DNA of 64,000 nt from Byssochlamys sp. IMV 00236 (taxonomy: Eukaryota; Ascomycota; Eurotiomycetes; Eurotiales; Thermoascaceae). Below are positions 22,032 to 34,123 of the stretch, piece after piece. The notes under the pieces are model-generated. The model searched no databases. It saw only the letters and a list, made by a program, of their open reading frames with translations, and was not told where the DNA came from. The position numbers were made by a program, and so were the translations under genes. Each line of letters opens with the position of its first letter. Positions within the stretch are counted from its first letter, which is position 1. The stretch covers positions 1 through 64,000 of the forward strand of contig MSJH02000482.1 of NCBI GenBank assembly GCA_001931875.2, given 5' to 3'.

Positions 22032-25000
22032 ATGGACGACAGGCACTCGACAAGCACATATCGTGCAGACGATGGTCTGCGTGAGAGAAATGTTGCCTCT
22101 CAGCAGGCTGCTCTCAACGCTGGCCGAGCAGTTCTCGCAAACATGGCCGAGGGAGAGGTAAAGGACGAAGAAGGAAAAGACAAGAAGACCTTTGGACGAA
22201 CACCGGATGGAACAGGTGAGTAGCTGTCTGTTGAACTGCTTCTTGCCCATTTGGAGAGCAGTCGATGCCCTATGTCGTGCATTTGGTGTTGCGATGGCTG
22301 CCTACGGCATGTCTGCATCTGCCAGGAACTGGGCCTAGAACGAGAACGAGTGTCAAACAACCCGGGGAGATTGGTACTAACACTGTGACACCCGCTAGTC
22401 TTTACTGTCCCTCAGACGCATGACATGGTCACTCAGTTATTATCACCTTCGGAACCGAAGAACCTGTCGGATCTGGTTGTTCTTTTGATTCTCGGTCTTC
22501 ATTTCGCCGGCCTCTGGCTTCTTCCGTCATCCGCCAGAGTCCCAGTATTCGCGGCCGTGTACCTTTTCTGGCGCGCCTGCTACAATGCTGGGATCGGTTG
22601 GTTGCTTCACAATCAATCGCAGCACAAGACATTGGTCCGTTGGGCGGCGAAAACGAAGATATTCGTAAACCCGGCCACCGGGAAGAACCCACATCCAGAA
22701 CTCTACAAGCTCATCAAGCGTGAATTGGAGATCAAGATCCCCAAAGATTACTCCTTCGATGACGCGCCACTGGAGTATAACACCTGGCTTGTATTTAGAC
22801 GTCTCGTGGATCTGATCCTGATGTGTGACTTTGTCTCGTACTGCCTCTTCGCTTTAGCTTGCAGCGGCCGCCCTGCTAATGAGAGTCTGCTCATGGGTAC
22901 TGTCCGGTGGGCCTCTGGCATCATTATCGTACTGTTCAACCTTTGGGTCAAATTGGATGCTCACCGGGTCGTCAAGGATTACGCATGGTATTGGGGTGAT
23001 TTCTTCTACCTCATCGACCAAGAACTGACATTCGACGGGGTCTTCGAAATGGCCCCCCATCCGATGTATTCCGTCGGATATGCTGGCTATTATGGTATTT
23101 CTTTGATGGCCGCGAGCTACAAAGTGCTCTTCATCTCCATTATCGCCCATGCAGCACAATTCGCCTTCCTGGTACTCGTGGAGAACCCTCATATCGAGAA
23201 AACGTACAACCCCCCAGCTCCCCGAAAGCGAAGTACGGACCACGGAACTATTTCTACAGTATCGCACGAGTCGGCTATCCCTAACGCGCCATCAGCCACT
23301 GCCGACCCTGCACCCATAGTACCTACTTTCACTCCTAAGCAACCCCCATTGACCCACAATCTCTTGGGCCTACGCAACCTGGACCTGTATCGGACCACGG
23401 ATTCGTCCATCATCCTCATCCAACTTCTGTTGTTAACTCTGACTGCTGTGACGCCCTCAACCCCGGTTTACCAGTTCTTTTTTGTGCTTAATGCTGCCCT
23501 TTGGAGAATCTGGTACTCGGGTGGGATCGGGTATGTCCTGAACCAACAATCGAACAGTAAGGCGTGGACCCGTCACTTCGTGAAGTATGGCGAAACTCCC
23601 GAGGAAGCATGGCGCCAATGGAAAGGCACGTATCATCTGAGTATGACCATGTGCTATGCTAGCTTCATCGCTGCCTGCTGGAAGATGTACTCTCTCCCGC
23701 CGGACTGGGGCTATGGCCTAGCGCTCTTGAAACACGTTCTCGGGGCCGGTATGATTGCTCTCCAGATTTGGACGTCAGTCAGCATTTACGATTCACTCGG
23801 TGAATTCGGCTGGTTCTTCGGGGATTTCTTTTTCGAAGCGCCCCGAAAGCTGACTTATAGTGGCATCTACCGCTTCCTAAACAATCCGGAGCGTGTCCTA
23901 GGCCTGGCCGGTGTCTGGGGAGCTGTGCTCATCACAGGAAGTAGAGTGATTCTTGTCCTTGCCATAATCAGCCACATTCTAAGTTTGGCCTTCATTCAGC
24001 TGGTCGAGCGTCCCCACATGCAGAAGCTATACGGGCGCAGTTTGCGACGTGATGCCGGTCTGGTCAAGAGCCTGAAGCGTAGTCTGCCCCCGTCCCTCCA
24101 GCAGTTGCATGGAAGTGTGGATAAGATCTTTGATGAATCTTTCGAAATCGTCGAAGATCTACTCGAGGCGGCTCGGCCCAAGCTAGCCGCGGGCGTTAGT
24201 ACGTTTGTCAAAGATACAACCGCCCTCTTTCAGAAATACCCTGCCCGCATCACCATCTCTCGTCTCGACGCTGATCTGGCTGGCTATGACCAGCGAGACT
24301 ATACCTTGACCGTTGAAGGCACCGAAGTGTCTTCAGGAGCCGAGCATGAGCATCGCAGCGGTAGAGAGGGTGTTAACGCCCGCATGCCTCTTGATAGACG
24401 AGGTGAACAGAAGAATCTAGTCTTCCAATACGGAGCTCCGATCAGGGTCAAGTGGACTGCCCCCTTAAACCACAGCAAGAACGACTGGGTCGGATTGTAT
24501 ATGGTCACCGACAACACGTCTCGCGAAGTCACCAGAGTGTCATCTCAAGGCCGCTGGATTGCAACGAACTGGGGCACCTTTGACTCCGTCACCTGCGAAG
24601 AAGGGATCATCAGCAGCGATGTTGTGATTCCAGCATCGGAAATTCATGACGGTGAGAATCATGATCTCGCGTCTGGTGAGATGGTCTTCTCGGGCGACAA
24701 GCTCTGGTGGACACAGGGTGTTTTCGAATTCAGGTACCACCACAACGGCAAGCACAACGTTATGGCCATCTCGAGACCTTTTGAGATCAGTATTAGTCGC
24801 TTTACCGAAGACGAAATTGAAGCAGATCAGCATGGCATGGTTCAAACAGCAGTGGAGAATGCCTTACTGCCTGTCGTCCGCAATTGTTTCGACCGCAACC
24901 CCGATATTGCGCCGGAGACTGTTGATGAGCAGTACGGTAGTCTAGTTGAGCGCGACGGCAAATATGCAAAGAGAGTGGTCTTCGCAGTTCGCCAGATGTA

Positions 25001-25322
25001 AGCAGCCCTAAGTAGTTGCCATCCAATAATGATATTAACCCAGTGACAGGTTCGGTGTCGAGTTCGCACCGGAAGTCGTCCGCGCCGATGGCAATGTCCG
25101 CAATCTAGCATGGAGGATATGCAACGCGAAGAAAGTCCTGGTACGCAAAGCCCACCCCATACACTATTTCCATAGGCCCGATCTCAGCGCTACTATGTCT
25201 CCTTTAAAACCATGACCCAGGCTAATCAAATCTATCTATACCTACAGGCTCCCTACAGCATGACGCGGTCCAACGGAACGACCACGCCAACTGAAGAGAA
25301 AAAGGAACCCCTGCTGGAGTGA
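22032..25322 (+). CDS. CHO2: Phosphatidylethanolamine N-methyltransferase CHO2 (982 aa, 4 exons)
   Basis: Exons are 22032-22215, 22399-24997, 25050-25140 and 25248-25322, with introns of 183, 52 and 107 bp; the phases close to 982 aa. CHO2 catalyses the first methylation of phosphatidylethanolamine in the ER membrane, using S-adenosylmethionine, on the way to phosphatidylcholine. The protein has the family's two membrane modules. The first contains [17 protein letters not shown] and ends [19 protein letters not shown]. The second contains [13 protein letters not shown] and ends with [20 protein letters not shown]. Each module ends with a short conserved proline-containing helix (LVENPHIEK and LVERPHMQK). 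A soluble C-terminal domain follows ([20 protein letters not shown]). An upstream in-frame ATG exists at 21996, but the start at 22032 is better placed for the usual N-terminus. Confidence 0.93.
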
Positions 25323-26170
25323 AATATCAGCAGACCCCCCAGAATCCGTTTACAGTAAGCATTATTTATTTCACAGATGTGAGCTAGTTCAGTAGGAACT
25401 TTCTCCGGCCCTCTCCAATAGCAAAACCGCATCAAAAAAGAAAAGAATATGCATGGGCCGGGCTCGGGCGGCAGTCTATCAATAGAGGGGTATCATTATA
25501 TTTGCATACGACTGGAATTTTTTTTTAGCCCCATTCCCTAGCTTCTTGCCATGCATGAAAGAAATGAATTAAAAAAATGAAGTGGATTGTGTCTCAGAAG
25601 AAAAAAAGTGGGATGAGTTGATGACCCGTTCTCGTTGTGTGGAGGATCGATTTTAGTTTGCTATTTTTTATTTTGTTTTAAGTCTGGCCACATGTGAATA
25701 CCCTATAGCCATAGTACGGATCATTATTTGTTCTGTACCTTGTACATAGCTTCCATAAGACATACATAAGGAGTATCATCATGAAAGCAATAGACTAGGG
25801 ATATGCATAGAGCAGGATTTCTCATTAGATAAATTCATTTTCAATAACTATACGACTACGCACTATTCAAGTACTCGACGGTGTATAGGTTAGATACCTA
25901 CAACAAATCGACACTGTCAGCAAAAAGTCCCCCTCTTGGTTATTCCGTCAACGCTGACAGAATGGGTGAACATATTGAAAGCCGACGCAATGAACGATAT
26001 GAAGCATTTTTATTCAGTAAAGCCAGTTAACTCATCCCATCCCCTGCCGATTCCTCCCTTCGGACCCGGCACCCAAAACGAGCACACGGACCCAAAGGGA
26101 GGCAAGGGCACAAGTCAAGCATAACACTTGACACCAACAATATACACAGCGAGAGGTGACTCCAAACCAA
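25323..26170. other. Intergenic: CHO2 3' flank and upstream region of the RNase P/MRP-like RNA
   Basis: AT-rich from 25430 to 25900. A TATA-like element, AATATACA, is at 26139-26146, about 25-30 bp before the proposed RNA 5' end. That is the usual spacing for fungal Pol III genes without internal boxes. No coding frame is supported. Confidence 0.4.
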
Positions 26171-26457
26171 CTTCACAACCTATCATCCTCTCCCGGGACA
26201 CTCCCTCCCGAAGGAGAGAATACCCAGGAAAGTCCGGTATCAGGAAGCGGGGGCGACGTCACTGAGTACATGTATGGTGCAGCGCGTACTCGAGGGGCGG
26301 TATCTCGAAAGAGTCGTTGAATGGATTGACTGGGTGTCATCATGAAAAATGGGGGATAATCGAGAGAACGTGTAGGCCGGCTAACTTGATGGGGTCTCCT
26401 TACCTCTACTTGAGAACAGATTTGTGGTGCAGCCCCTTATGAGAGGTAAGAGTTTTT
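26171..26457 (+). ncRNA. Probable RNase P or RNase MRP RNA
   Basis: No coding frame covers this stretch, but it carries the marks of the RNase P/MRP RNA family. A CR-I-like motif AGGAAAGTCCGGTATCAGG lies at 26226-26244. A CR-V-like motif GAACAGATTTGTGGTGC lies at 26413-26429. The two can form the weak, wobble-rich P4 helix with a bulged U. A terminal helix pairs ACCTATCAT (26178-26186) with ATGAGAGGT (26439-26447), 8 of 9 positions. A P3-like hairpin pairs CTCTCC with GGAGAG just before CR-I. GAGAGAACG at 26362-26370 resembles CR-II of RNase P or the GARAR loop of MRP. The unit ends in TTTTT at 26453-26457 and has a TATA-like element upstream. I cannot decide between P and MRP, and the ends are estimates. 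Confidence 0.62.
26453..26457 (+). terminator. Likely Pol III terminator (T5) of the RNase P/MRP-like RNA
   Basis: A run of five T residues comes directly after the 3' strand of the proposed terminal helix. Confidence 0.55.
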
Positions 26458-27262
26458 ACAAGAAGAGTGATTCTGTTTCTCTTAACTGATGTTAGCCATG
26501 ACTGTGACACCTTGGGAGAGCAAGATAGAATCGCGTGGATAATAGTGATAGTATCAGGAGATTTTTGGTAAGGTATTTTGTTATCTTCAATATGTTTGCA
26601 GAAGCAGAACTGAAAAAATGTTTCTCATCATAATGGATGGCTCGGGAAGATAATAATTCAATAATATGTGTGTGTGTCTTACCTTGTTAGTTCAGGAAAC
26701 TGAATTTTCAAACACGGAAATTTTGCCGCGAAAAGACTATTCTGCTACCTGAATGCGAGCATTAGCAAGCCTATCACCATGAAGTTGATTGGAAATGATC
26801 ATAGCGAGAATAAGAATGACTGTCAGATGGTAGTGCATGTTTGTTCAATGGCTCATGAAGTTGTCGCCGGAACAGAAATTTTTGGTTTGATTTCCTCATG
26901 CAAGTGGTGAATGATAGAGGGGATGCTGAGGACTTACATAGGGAATGTCAGTAAGCATGGATAAACCAGCTTCGAATCCCGTCACATTTCCAGGAGAGCG
27001 CTGGTGGTAATAATATTGGACAGCAGAGCAATATCCTCAGTGTGGGAGAAAGAAGAGAAGTTCTCGAGCGGCAGCTGGAAAAAAGGCAGCGATTCCGTTA
27101 GCTCCAAAGCAACCAAACAGTGCAAACATCCCTCCAAAATTGTAGATTTCCGTTTCTGGGACGTCCAGGTGGACGGCATTGACAGCTACGACGAAGCTTC
27201 ATCTGCTGTCCGATCACTTTCTTACTACTTCAGCGCTGTGATATGATAGCAAGTCATGTGTA
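26458..27262. other. Intergenic: MTR3 promoter side, with coding-like fragments on the - strand
   Basis: On the - strand, small stretches read like membrane-protein pieces. One is FGGMFALFGCFGANGIAAFF (about 27090-27150); another is a 33-codon ATG frame at 26838 starting MHYHLTVILILAMI. A GTAAGT donor lies at 26933-26938. I could not join these into one gene. They may be a small missed gene, a remnant or chance. Confidence 0.3.
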
Positions 27263-28320
27263 ATGACTGACAGAAGAAGGATCAATGGGCCGCCCGGCGG
27301 CACGAGGCCGCCAGTCTTTGCGTCGCTTTTGAAGTCCGCGACAGGCGCTGCGACAGAGAGGCCGACGCGGACGAGACAGCCTACTGAACTCAGAAAGATT
27401 TGTATGATCCCTAAGTATAGGGTTTGATTTGACAACTGAGACTGACATCTCCCCTCTCGTGTGTAGTCCTAAAGACGGGCCTCATTCCCTCTGCGACAGG
27501 CTCCGCATATCTTGAAATCCAACCTTCCAACTCCACCACCAACTCGACTTCCAAGTCTCTTGTTCCGCCCTCCTCTGCTCTCAAACTCACATGTACTGTT
27601 CATGGACCTAAGCCTCTACCACGGTCAGCGGCTTTCTCCCCGAATCTTGTGCTTACGACGCACGTGAAATACGCACCTTTCGCTGCTCGCAGACGAAAGG
27701 GTCATATCCGCGATGCCAGCGAACGCGATCTCGGGGTGCACCTCGAAACTGCAATTCGCGGTGCGATCATAGCTGAGCGCTGGCCGAAGAGTGGGCTGGA
27801 CGTTACGATCACAGTGTTGGAGGCAGAAGATGACCGATGGTGGGGCGATACTCCGGGCTCGCACGACGCCTCGTGGGGAATGATGAACGTTCTTGCTGGT
27901 TGTATCACAGCTGCCTCTGCAGCCATCGCAGATGCTAGGATCGACTGTCTAGACTTGGTTTCTGGAGGAGTCGCTGCCCTCGTTGCGGAGCCTGATGCAC
28001 CGGACGCACCGAAACTACTGCTCGATACCGACCCTGCTGAGCATCAATCCATCATATCCGCTTGTGTTGTCGGCTACTTGCCCTCTCGTGATGAGATCAC
28101 TGAGCTGTGGCTCAAGGGCGATACCTCTAGGATATCCTTAAGTGCTGATGACAAGCGCTCCGGACACGAGGCCTTAATTGATGGGGCCGTCGATGCGGCT
28201 CGTGCAGCCCAAACGGTTCTCGCAGAGGCTGTCAGAGAATCCGCAGAGCATTATGCTCAGATGATGGCCGGATCTACAGGAGCGACGGGTAATAATGGAG
28301 ATGTTGAAATGAAGGTGTAA
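27263..28320 (+). CDS. MTR3: Exosome complex subunit MTR3, RNase PH-like (330 aa, 2 exons)
   Basis: Exons are 27263-27401 and 27467-28320, with a 65-bp intron (GTATGA..TAG); the total is 330 aa. Mtr3 is one of the six catalytically inert RNase PH-like proteins that form the ring of the eukaryotic RNA exosome, which processes and degrades rRNA, snoRNA and mRNA 3' ends. Recognisable blocks are IFLKTGLIPSATGSAYLE, LKLTCTVHGPKPLPRS, FSPNLVLTTHVKYAPFA and AIIAERWPKSGLDVTI. The Mtr3-type ending has ELWLKGDTSRIS and a helix of Ala/Glu repeats. The first exon is basic and low-complexity (MTDRRRINGPPGG). Rrp41, Rrp46 or another PH-ring paralogue is less likely because of the GLIPSATGSAYLE block. Confidence 0.9.
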
Positions 28321-28809
28321 AGCCATGTGTTCTCCTTCACAACCTTTCTCTAAAAGTACAAAGCTACAGGTGGATCTCTTTCATGGTTTGGCGTTATGCA
28401 GTATTAGAATAAAGATACGATTCATGTCCCCAAGAAGGAACATTTCTCTCATTGTGCCAATAATGGACTATTCGATAATGCATGTACACATGCTCCGCTG
28501 TCCAGAAGATATCATCCGACAGAGAGCTAGGCCCGCATATAACGCTTTCCTGCAGAGAGCCCTGAAAGAGACTGCACGCTGAAACTTATGCGGGCCTGAA
28601 ACACACTCTTGCACCTATTCCTTCGGTTTAAGAGTACTTCTGCGTATCTAGCACTCTTCTGAATTGTTGTTCATGACCCTCATACGGTTGATCTATCCTC
28701 TGACAGATACTATTTGAGACAAACACTCCGGAACTTCTCAAATCTTCTTATCCTATTCTCGCTAGCACCACAAGATCACAAGAAGCTCTGAAGGGTAGCC
28801 TTACCTGGC
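28321..28809. other. Intergenic MTR3/Myb-like gene
   Basis: About 490 bp between two + strand genes. No supported feature. Confidence 0.4.
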
Positions 28810-30219
28810 ATGCCATCCAAAATCCAGCTGGACATCAACCTCCGCTTTCTCTATCTCTGCCTACAAAACTCGGACTACAGATCCGTAAGTAACAACTTCC
28901 GCTGAGATAACAGCAGAAACACAAAGCCAAAGTACTCACTTAGCTGCTGGCATTCGCTTCTGCTAGTATATCCTACTGACGGAGGGCTTATTCTTCAGAT
29001 CGACTTCCGTGCAGTCGGCGAACAGGCCGGCCTCAACGCACCAGCGGCTCGGATGCGATTTTCACGACTGAAGAAGCAGATCGAACAAGGAAGTATGAAC
29101 GAAGATTTCAAGGCTGCGTCACAGAAGAACGCTGCCTCTCGTGCGAAGAAACCCGAGGAGAAAGGAGAAGCCGACGATAACCCTACTCTTGACAGCGGAG
29201 CAGAATTTCCGGTGACGAAAGTGAGTACGAGACCAGGAAATGACAAACTCAACTTGAAAGATTCCTTTGATTACGGGATTCCTCCTGAGGCAGATAAAGA
29301 TGCCAAATACGAAAGCGATGGCAGTCTGTACGAAGCTGAATGCGCCGATATTGAGACGGATGAGGATATCCCGCTCGCTAAGAGGACGAAGACGACACGA
29401 AAGCTTGAAAAACAGAAAATAAAGGAACGGCCCGTGACCCAACATGTGGCCCGCGATGAGGACTGTCAGGAACGTGCTCGTACATCTCTCAACCTCAGGG
29501 GGGGCCAGGGCGGAGTGAAGATAGAACTCTTGAGTGATGATGAAGACCAAGCACCGAGGCACAAAAAGCATGCCCTGAAAACTCCTGGTACTCATTCTAT
29601 CTCCGATGGCTCTATGCAGGCCATCTCGAAAGGGCAACAACATACGTCGAATGAAGGTGCGAACGGGTCGCTTGAAATCGGGCGGCGAAACGAGATGGTT
29701 AGGAGCACGTCTGCAACAATGTCAAGGACACCTTATATTACACAGGCAGGCGTACCTCACCATCGACAACACAGTGATGGATACACTGCCCATCCTTTTT
29801 CTCGTCCGTTCCCGAGTAGTTTCCGCCTCCAGCGAACAAACAACGAACCCCGGGGCCCGGCCACCACCTATAGTTTTGGCCCAGAAGCTATTGAGAATGA
29901 CCGCATCGATCCAATAATAAGACCGCCGTTTTTTAGAAGCCGCCGTGCAACGCCAGGTATCGGTCATAGAGGACAGCGTCCCATATCACAGAGAGGCATG
30001 GCAGACCATGCAGAGACTATGCAGGAAGTTCAGGCTCAATCAGAGCCTGCGGAAATCGGTCGCGAAGAGACAACTGCAGATCAGACTGCTGCTGGATGCA
30101 ACACGTCTGAGACAGACCAATTGGCAACTAGAGCTTCTACCGAATCTCAGGAACCAAGTCAGAAAACCCGACCTCAGATGCCGCAAACCGTCATCGACCT
30201 TGAAGGTGATCTGGAGTAA
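28810..30219 (+). CDS. Fungal protein with N-terminal Myb-like helical domain and disordered tail (431 aa, 2 exons)
   Basis: Exons are 28810-28884 and 28999-30219, with a 114-bp intron (GTAAGT..CAG, phase 0); the total is 431 aa. The first 55 residues read as a small three-helix domain split by the intron: LRFLYLCLQNSDYRS, then IDFRAVGEQAGLNAPAARMR and FSRLKKQIE. Many filamentous-fungal proteins of unknown role begin this way, and the segment resembles a Myb/SANT-like DNA-binding fold. The rest looks disordered. It is rich in charged, Ser and Gln residues, with acidic patches (LLSDDEDQ), basic nuclear-localisation-like clusters (AKRTKTTRK; RHKKH) and the ending TVIDLEGDLE, which resembles a SUMO-interacting motif. 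A nuclear role is inferred. The exact function is unknown. Confidence 0.75.
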
Positions 30220-30941
30220 TATCTAGCAACTTCTGGATCTGTCTATTGTGCTTACCCTGTGTCTTTCATTTCATTAATAACCGGGTGTCTGATGTGAACA
30301 TCAGTATGTGTAGTAAATGATAGAGTCATAGACGATTCGAGAGTAACTCCAGTGACTCCGTTAACTCCGTTGGTTAATTGATATGATGCCCCTCCATAGT
30401 AATGTATAGCACACGATGGAAAGGTCACCGGGTTGAACTAGCGTCAGATATACACCGGCTTCACCGATAACCTTCTGACATATAAGGCTGTGAATTAGCG
30501 ATAGGCTATGACGACGTAGGACAAATTTGACAGCAGTTTAGTTTATCCTGTAAAAAAGGATAGATTATATTGTGCATCTTGTGGAATTTGAAGACGTGCT
30601 TGAATTATAGCAGACTAATTACCGCAGGTGGACGACTGGTGAGTAGTCGGTGGTGGGATACTACAGTACCTAGTCTATCCCGGTTCCGCTTCGCATTTGT
30701 GTGTCGGAGCCGGAACCGGGATTCGTGGGAGTGGTATATAGTAACGTGTCCACGAATCCAACTCGATGATTGGAAAGACAACTTCTCACACACAGATACT
30801 GTTCTATCCTAGAAATTTCACTTAAGTAAGGCTGCTATCCCACGTTTTGCACCTCTTGACTCATTCTGCTGCGTTGCTCTGGGTTCTGACTTACTGCACA
30901 GTTCTCTCCCGTCGAACTCAAACCACCAAGCCGTAAACACA
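30220..30941. other. Intergenic upstream of the isochorismatase-like gene
   Basis: About 720 bp, AT-rich at 30280-30560. No supported gene. Confidence 0.4.
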
Positions 30942-31514
30942 ATGGCATCTGCGCATAAGGGAAAGGTCTTGCTGGTGCTTGACCTCCAGCAAGGCATCAT
31001 TTCCCGCTTCCCGAGTTCATCTGGATTTCTCGCCCAGACGGCAAAGACCATCGACGCAGCACGCGAAAAGTCGATTCCAGTCATCTACGTAACAGTCAAT
31101 TTCCGCCCCGGCTACCCGGAGGTCTCTTCGAGCAATAAAATGTTCGCAGGAGTTCTTGCGTCTGCCGGAGATGCATTCGTGGAAGGAAAGCCTGCTGTGC
31201 AGATTCCATCTGAAATTGCGCCCACAGAGAAAGATATCCTCGTGTCAAAGCGCCGTGTTTCAGCATTCTCTGGAAGCGATCTAGATGTCGTCCTCCGCGG
31301 TCTTGGTGCCGATACCCTTATCATTACAGGGATCGCGACCAGCGGTGCTGTTCTCTCAACTGTGAGACATGCCGCTGATCAGGACTTCTCGATAACCGTT
31401 CTGGATGACCTATGTTTGGATGGGGATGAGGAAGTCCATCGGGTACTTGTCGAAAAGGTGTTCCCGAAACAGGGAGAGGTTATGTCTTCGGAGTCGTGGA
31501 TCAAGAGTCTGTAG
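30942..31514 (+). CDS. Isochorismatase-family (cysteine hydrolase fold) protein, nucleophile Cys replaced by Ala (190 aa)
   Basis: This is a single-exon gene of 190 aa starting at ATG 30942. The isochorismatase-like fold is clear. The first strand carries the catalytic-type Asp (VLLVLDLQQGI, Asp14), a Lys sits at the usual place (DILVSKRRVSAFSGSDLD, Lys103), and the last block is LIITGIATSGAVLSTVRHA. In active members the pattern G-x-x-T-x-x-C supplies the nucleophile; here the Cys position is Ala136. Fungal relatives without this Cys are common, so this may be a natural subgroup with a different or no hydrolytic activity. No signal peptide is seen; the substrate is unknown. No linked pathway genes are nearby. 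Confidence 0.85.
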   Translation: MASAHKGKVLLVLDLQQGIISRFPSSSGFLAQTAKTIDAAREKSIPVIYVTVNFRPGYPEVSSSNKMFAGVLASAGDAFVEGKPAVQIPSEIAPTEKDILVSKRRVSAFSGSDLDVVLRGLGADTLIITGIATSGAVLSTVRHAADQDFSITVLDDLCLDGDEEVHRVLVEKVFPKQGEVMSSESWIKSL

Positions 31515-34123
31515 TTAGAGATCATATTTGGTCCTATATTATGATCTCTGACACGGAACTGTGATTTCGTTCGCCGCCTTGCAAACTCTGTTGACGGTAA
31601 CGAGTGGTTTTCCTTAACATCTGACATGACATGACGTCTTTCGTTAATATTCTCATTGGCAGTTGTGGATCAGATCTGGTTGCGACTTGAATATGGCCGG
31701 TATAGGATGAAAATCAGTCCGGGGTTTCTGTTCAACGATTTCCAGTGTGAGAACTACCTAGATGCACAACCTGTCAAGTCAGCCGCCGTATTCCTTTAGC
31801 TAGCCTGGGATTCCGTACAATTATACAATGCACTATGAAATCCCCCGACATCACCGAGCTTGCTCCTGAGTTGATGTTGCGCTGCGGTGAAGATCTCCTC
31901 ACTTTGATCAAGCTATATCTATAAATCAGATAGGCATCGATAGCTCCTCATCTTCGGCCCATGGGCGAAGGGGATCAGTCAGACCTGTAGATCAGGGAGA
32001 AGTGTGTGGCACTGTGGCTTGACATATTTCCTACAGAATAATAGTTTCGGTTCTAGAACCCCTGAAACATCATCTGTAGTTTCACCGGCCTTGTTAGTTG
32101 TAGCCCAAGTCCCGACACATGGGTAATCATAGTACATATTAATTAGCTAGCGTCCACTGTGAAGGTCCCCGACAGCCACAAACGATAAGAGTATATACTA
32201 TAGCCACTGGGCGCTTCATGGCCGCTAGGATCTGATCTAGAGTCTTCAACATCGCGCTTTGACGTCTGTGAACCCCCTCGTTAGTTGCAGATACTGGTGA
32301 GATCAAGGCTGTAGTGAATTGGTTCCCATGCGAGTTAGCAGTGCTACTTGATTAAGCTGTCTGAGTTCTCGGTGTCTAGATCTATGACACAATCACATGC
32401 GGGATGTTGGCTATCGTATTTCGTAGTCTGTCGTATATTGACAACTTAGCAGGTATTATTTTCATGCATCTCAATGGACTTGAAGTGCCTAGATTGATCG
32501 CCGATTGAAGATCAATTACGATTTCGGAGCACTAACCATAAATTAACTAGCACCATTTATCGATGAAAAACTCGTTGAACTAATAATAATGGATGAGGAT
32601 AATATATTTGGCGCGTAAAATTAGGTCTAATGGCCCGGTTTGCATGAGTCTCCATCTTCGAAGGTTTTCTCAGTCAAATCGAGGGGTACCTGCGCAGTAA
32701 TCCCCGGCTTAGGGTTGGCCTTGGAGACCTGGAACTGGACCTCTGAGAAGAAATGATCGAACCTCCGAGGTCTGCGCGATGGAGAGAGGGCCAACGAGCT
32801 TCACGATGATGAAGTCGACAATCAAAGAGTATTATTTAGTTACGACTTACCTACTTACTCCGTAATCAGATCCGATGGACATGTCACGTGATAGACCGGG
32901 CGTTAACACCTTCCATTCCAGGCCTTCATGAGATGGCCCCCAACGACTCCTCAACTTCTGAGAATAACCGAAGAACTGAACCGCGTTTTTCTAGCGCAGG
33001 ACTCTTGTGCAACGTCCGTGTTGCCCGCGGCCGAGGTCCGGCAACCATCCAGGTAGTTGGCTTAGGCCCCTGAGCCCTGGCATCGACTTGTTTCTCAAGG
33101 CTAACAGTGACTAACGCTGGCAGTGCAACCTAACGAGGCTTAGCCAGGTACAGACTCAACGCTCAGGACTCCGGGCTGAGCGCACTAACCGTTCCTAAAT
33201 TTGATCAATTTCTTGCTTGACGATCGACGCGTGGCCGAAGCCAATGATGATCCTCCGGGATGTCCTTCAGCTCACGAACCGATGCCTCGTGCGTCGGGGA
33301 CCATCGTGCACCCGGCGTATCCCGTCGACTGAGTAGTAAGTATTACGGAGTAGTAGAGGCCAGACGATGTGACGACTTTCCTTATTTGTGCTCATGGCCT
33401 TCTACTTACCCTGTATCTAGCGGAGGCACTGTCAGTTGTGGAACGTCCGAGGAATTATTATTATTGTTATTGATTATTCGAACCCAAGATGCCGACCAAA
33501 AATCGATATGAAGCTAATTGACCCAGGGAAATTATAGCTTCTACAGACGGGACAGGCCCCGCTATCAACGTCCCGGTCTCCAGACCGTTGCTGGCAGTTG
33601 AACCGCAAGATTCGTTCATCCCGTCAAATGATCGTTCTCTATTGGCATCAGTTCCACGGGCCAGCCCCATCACACCCATAGCTTTGGGTATCGATGTGAT
33701 CGGCCCCGTCTTCCCCTGGTCGAGTGCACGGGACTTGATCTGAGATGAAGACGCAGCTTTTGCTTCCTTCCGCTTGTGAAACACCATCATTCTGCTGTAT
33801 ATCACTGTCACTCCTTATTCCCTTCAACGATTCCAAGCATACTATGAAGCAGAGCTCTGCTCCCTTATCTACCCTCGTCTTATTCAAGTCCATCGTTTTC
33901 TGAGTTTTGACTTAGCCACTGCTTCTCTAGCATAGACACGGTCCTTACACCACTAGAATTATTCACCACGTCATATATCCGGAATTCACGGCCTTAACGT
34001 CCCTGTTGATTCTTTGAGGGCCCCTGGAGAAACTGACATCTTCCATGGGATATTGTTATCTGAAAAATCATTGACCGTGGAACTTTGAGTCGTTGCTATC
34101 ATTGTGGGACAAGGTCTTTCAAG
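31515..34123. other. 2.6 kb gene-poor stretch
   Basis: Between two + strand genes. Two TACTCCGTA/TACGGAGTA-type motifs are present (about 32867-32874 and 33343-33351). A GTCACGTGA palindrome is at about 32883-32891. Frames on the - strand at 33467-33893 can be joined by a possible 57-bp intron, but the product resembles nothing I know. The rest has many stops in all frames. Confidence 0.4.

Noticed and set aside
33467..33893. Possible two-exon small gene on the - strand
   Set aside because: A 57-bp GTATGC..CAG intron could be drawn, but the product has no recognisable features and the frames upstream and downstream are closed.
34085..34123. Extension of the 737-aa unknown protein to 34085
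   Set aside because: The upstream start is TTG; the first ATG in frame is 34124.
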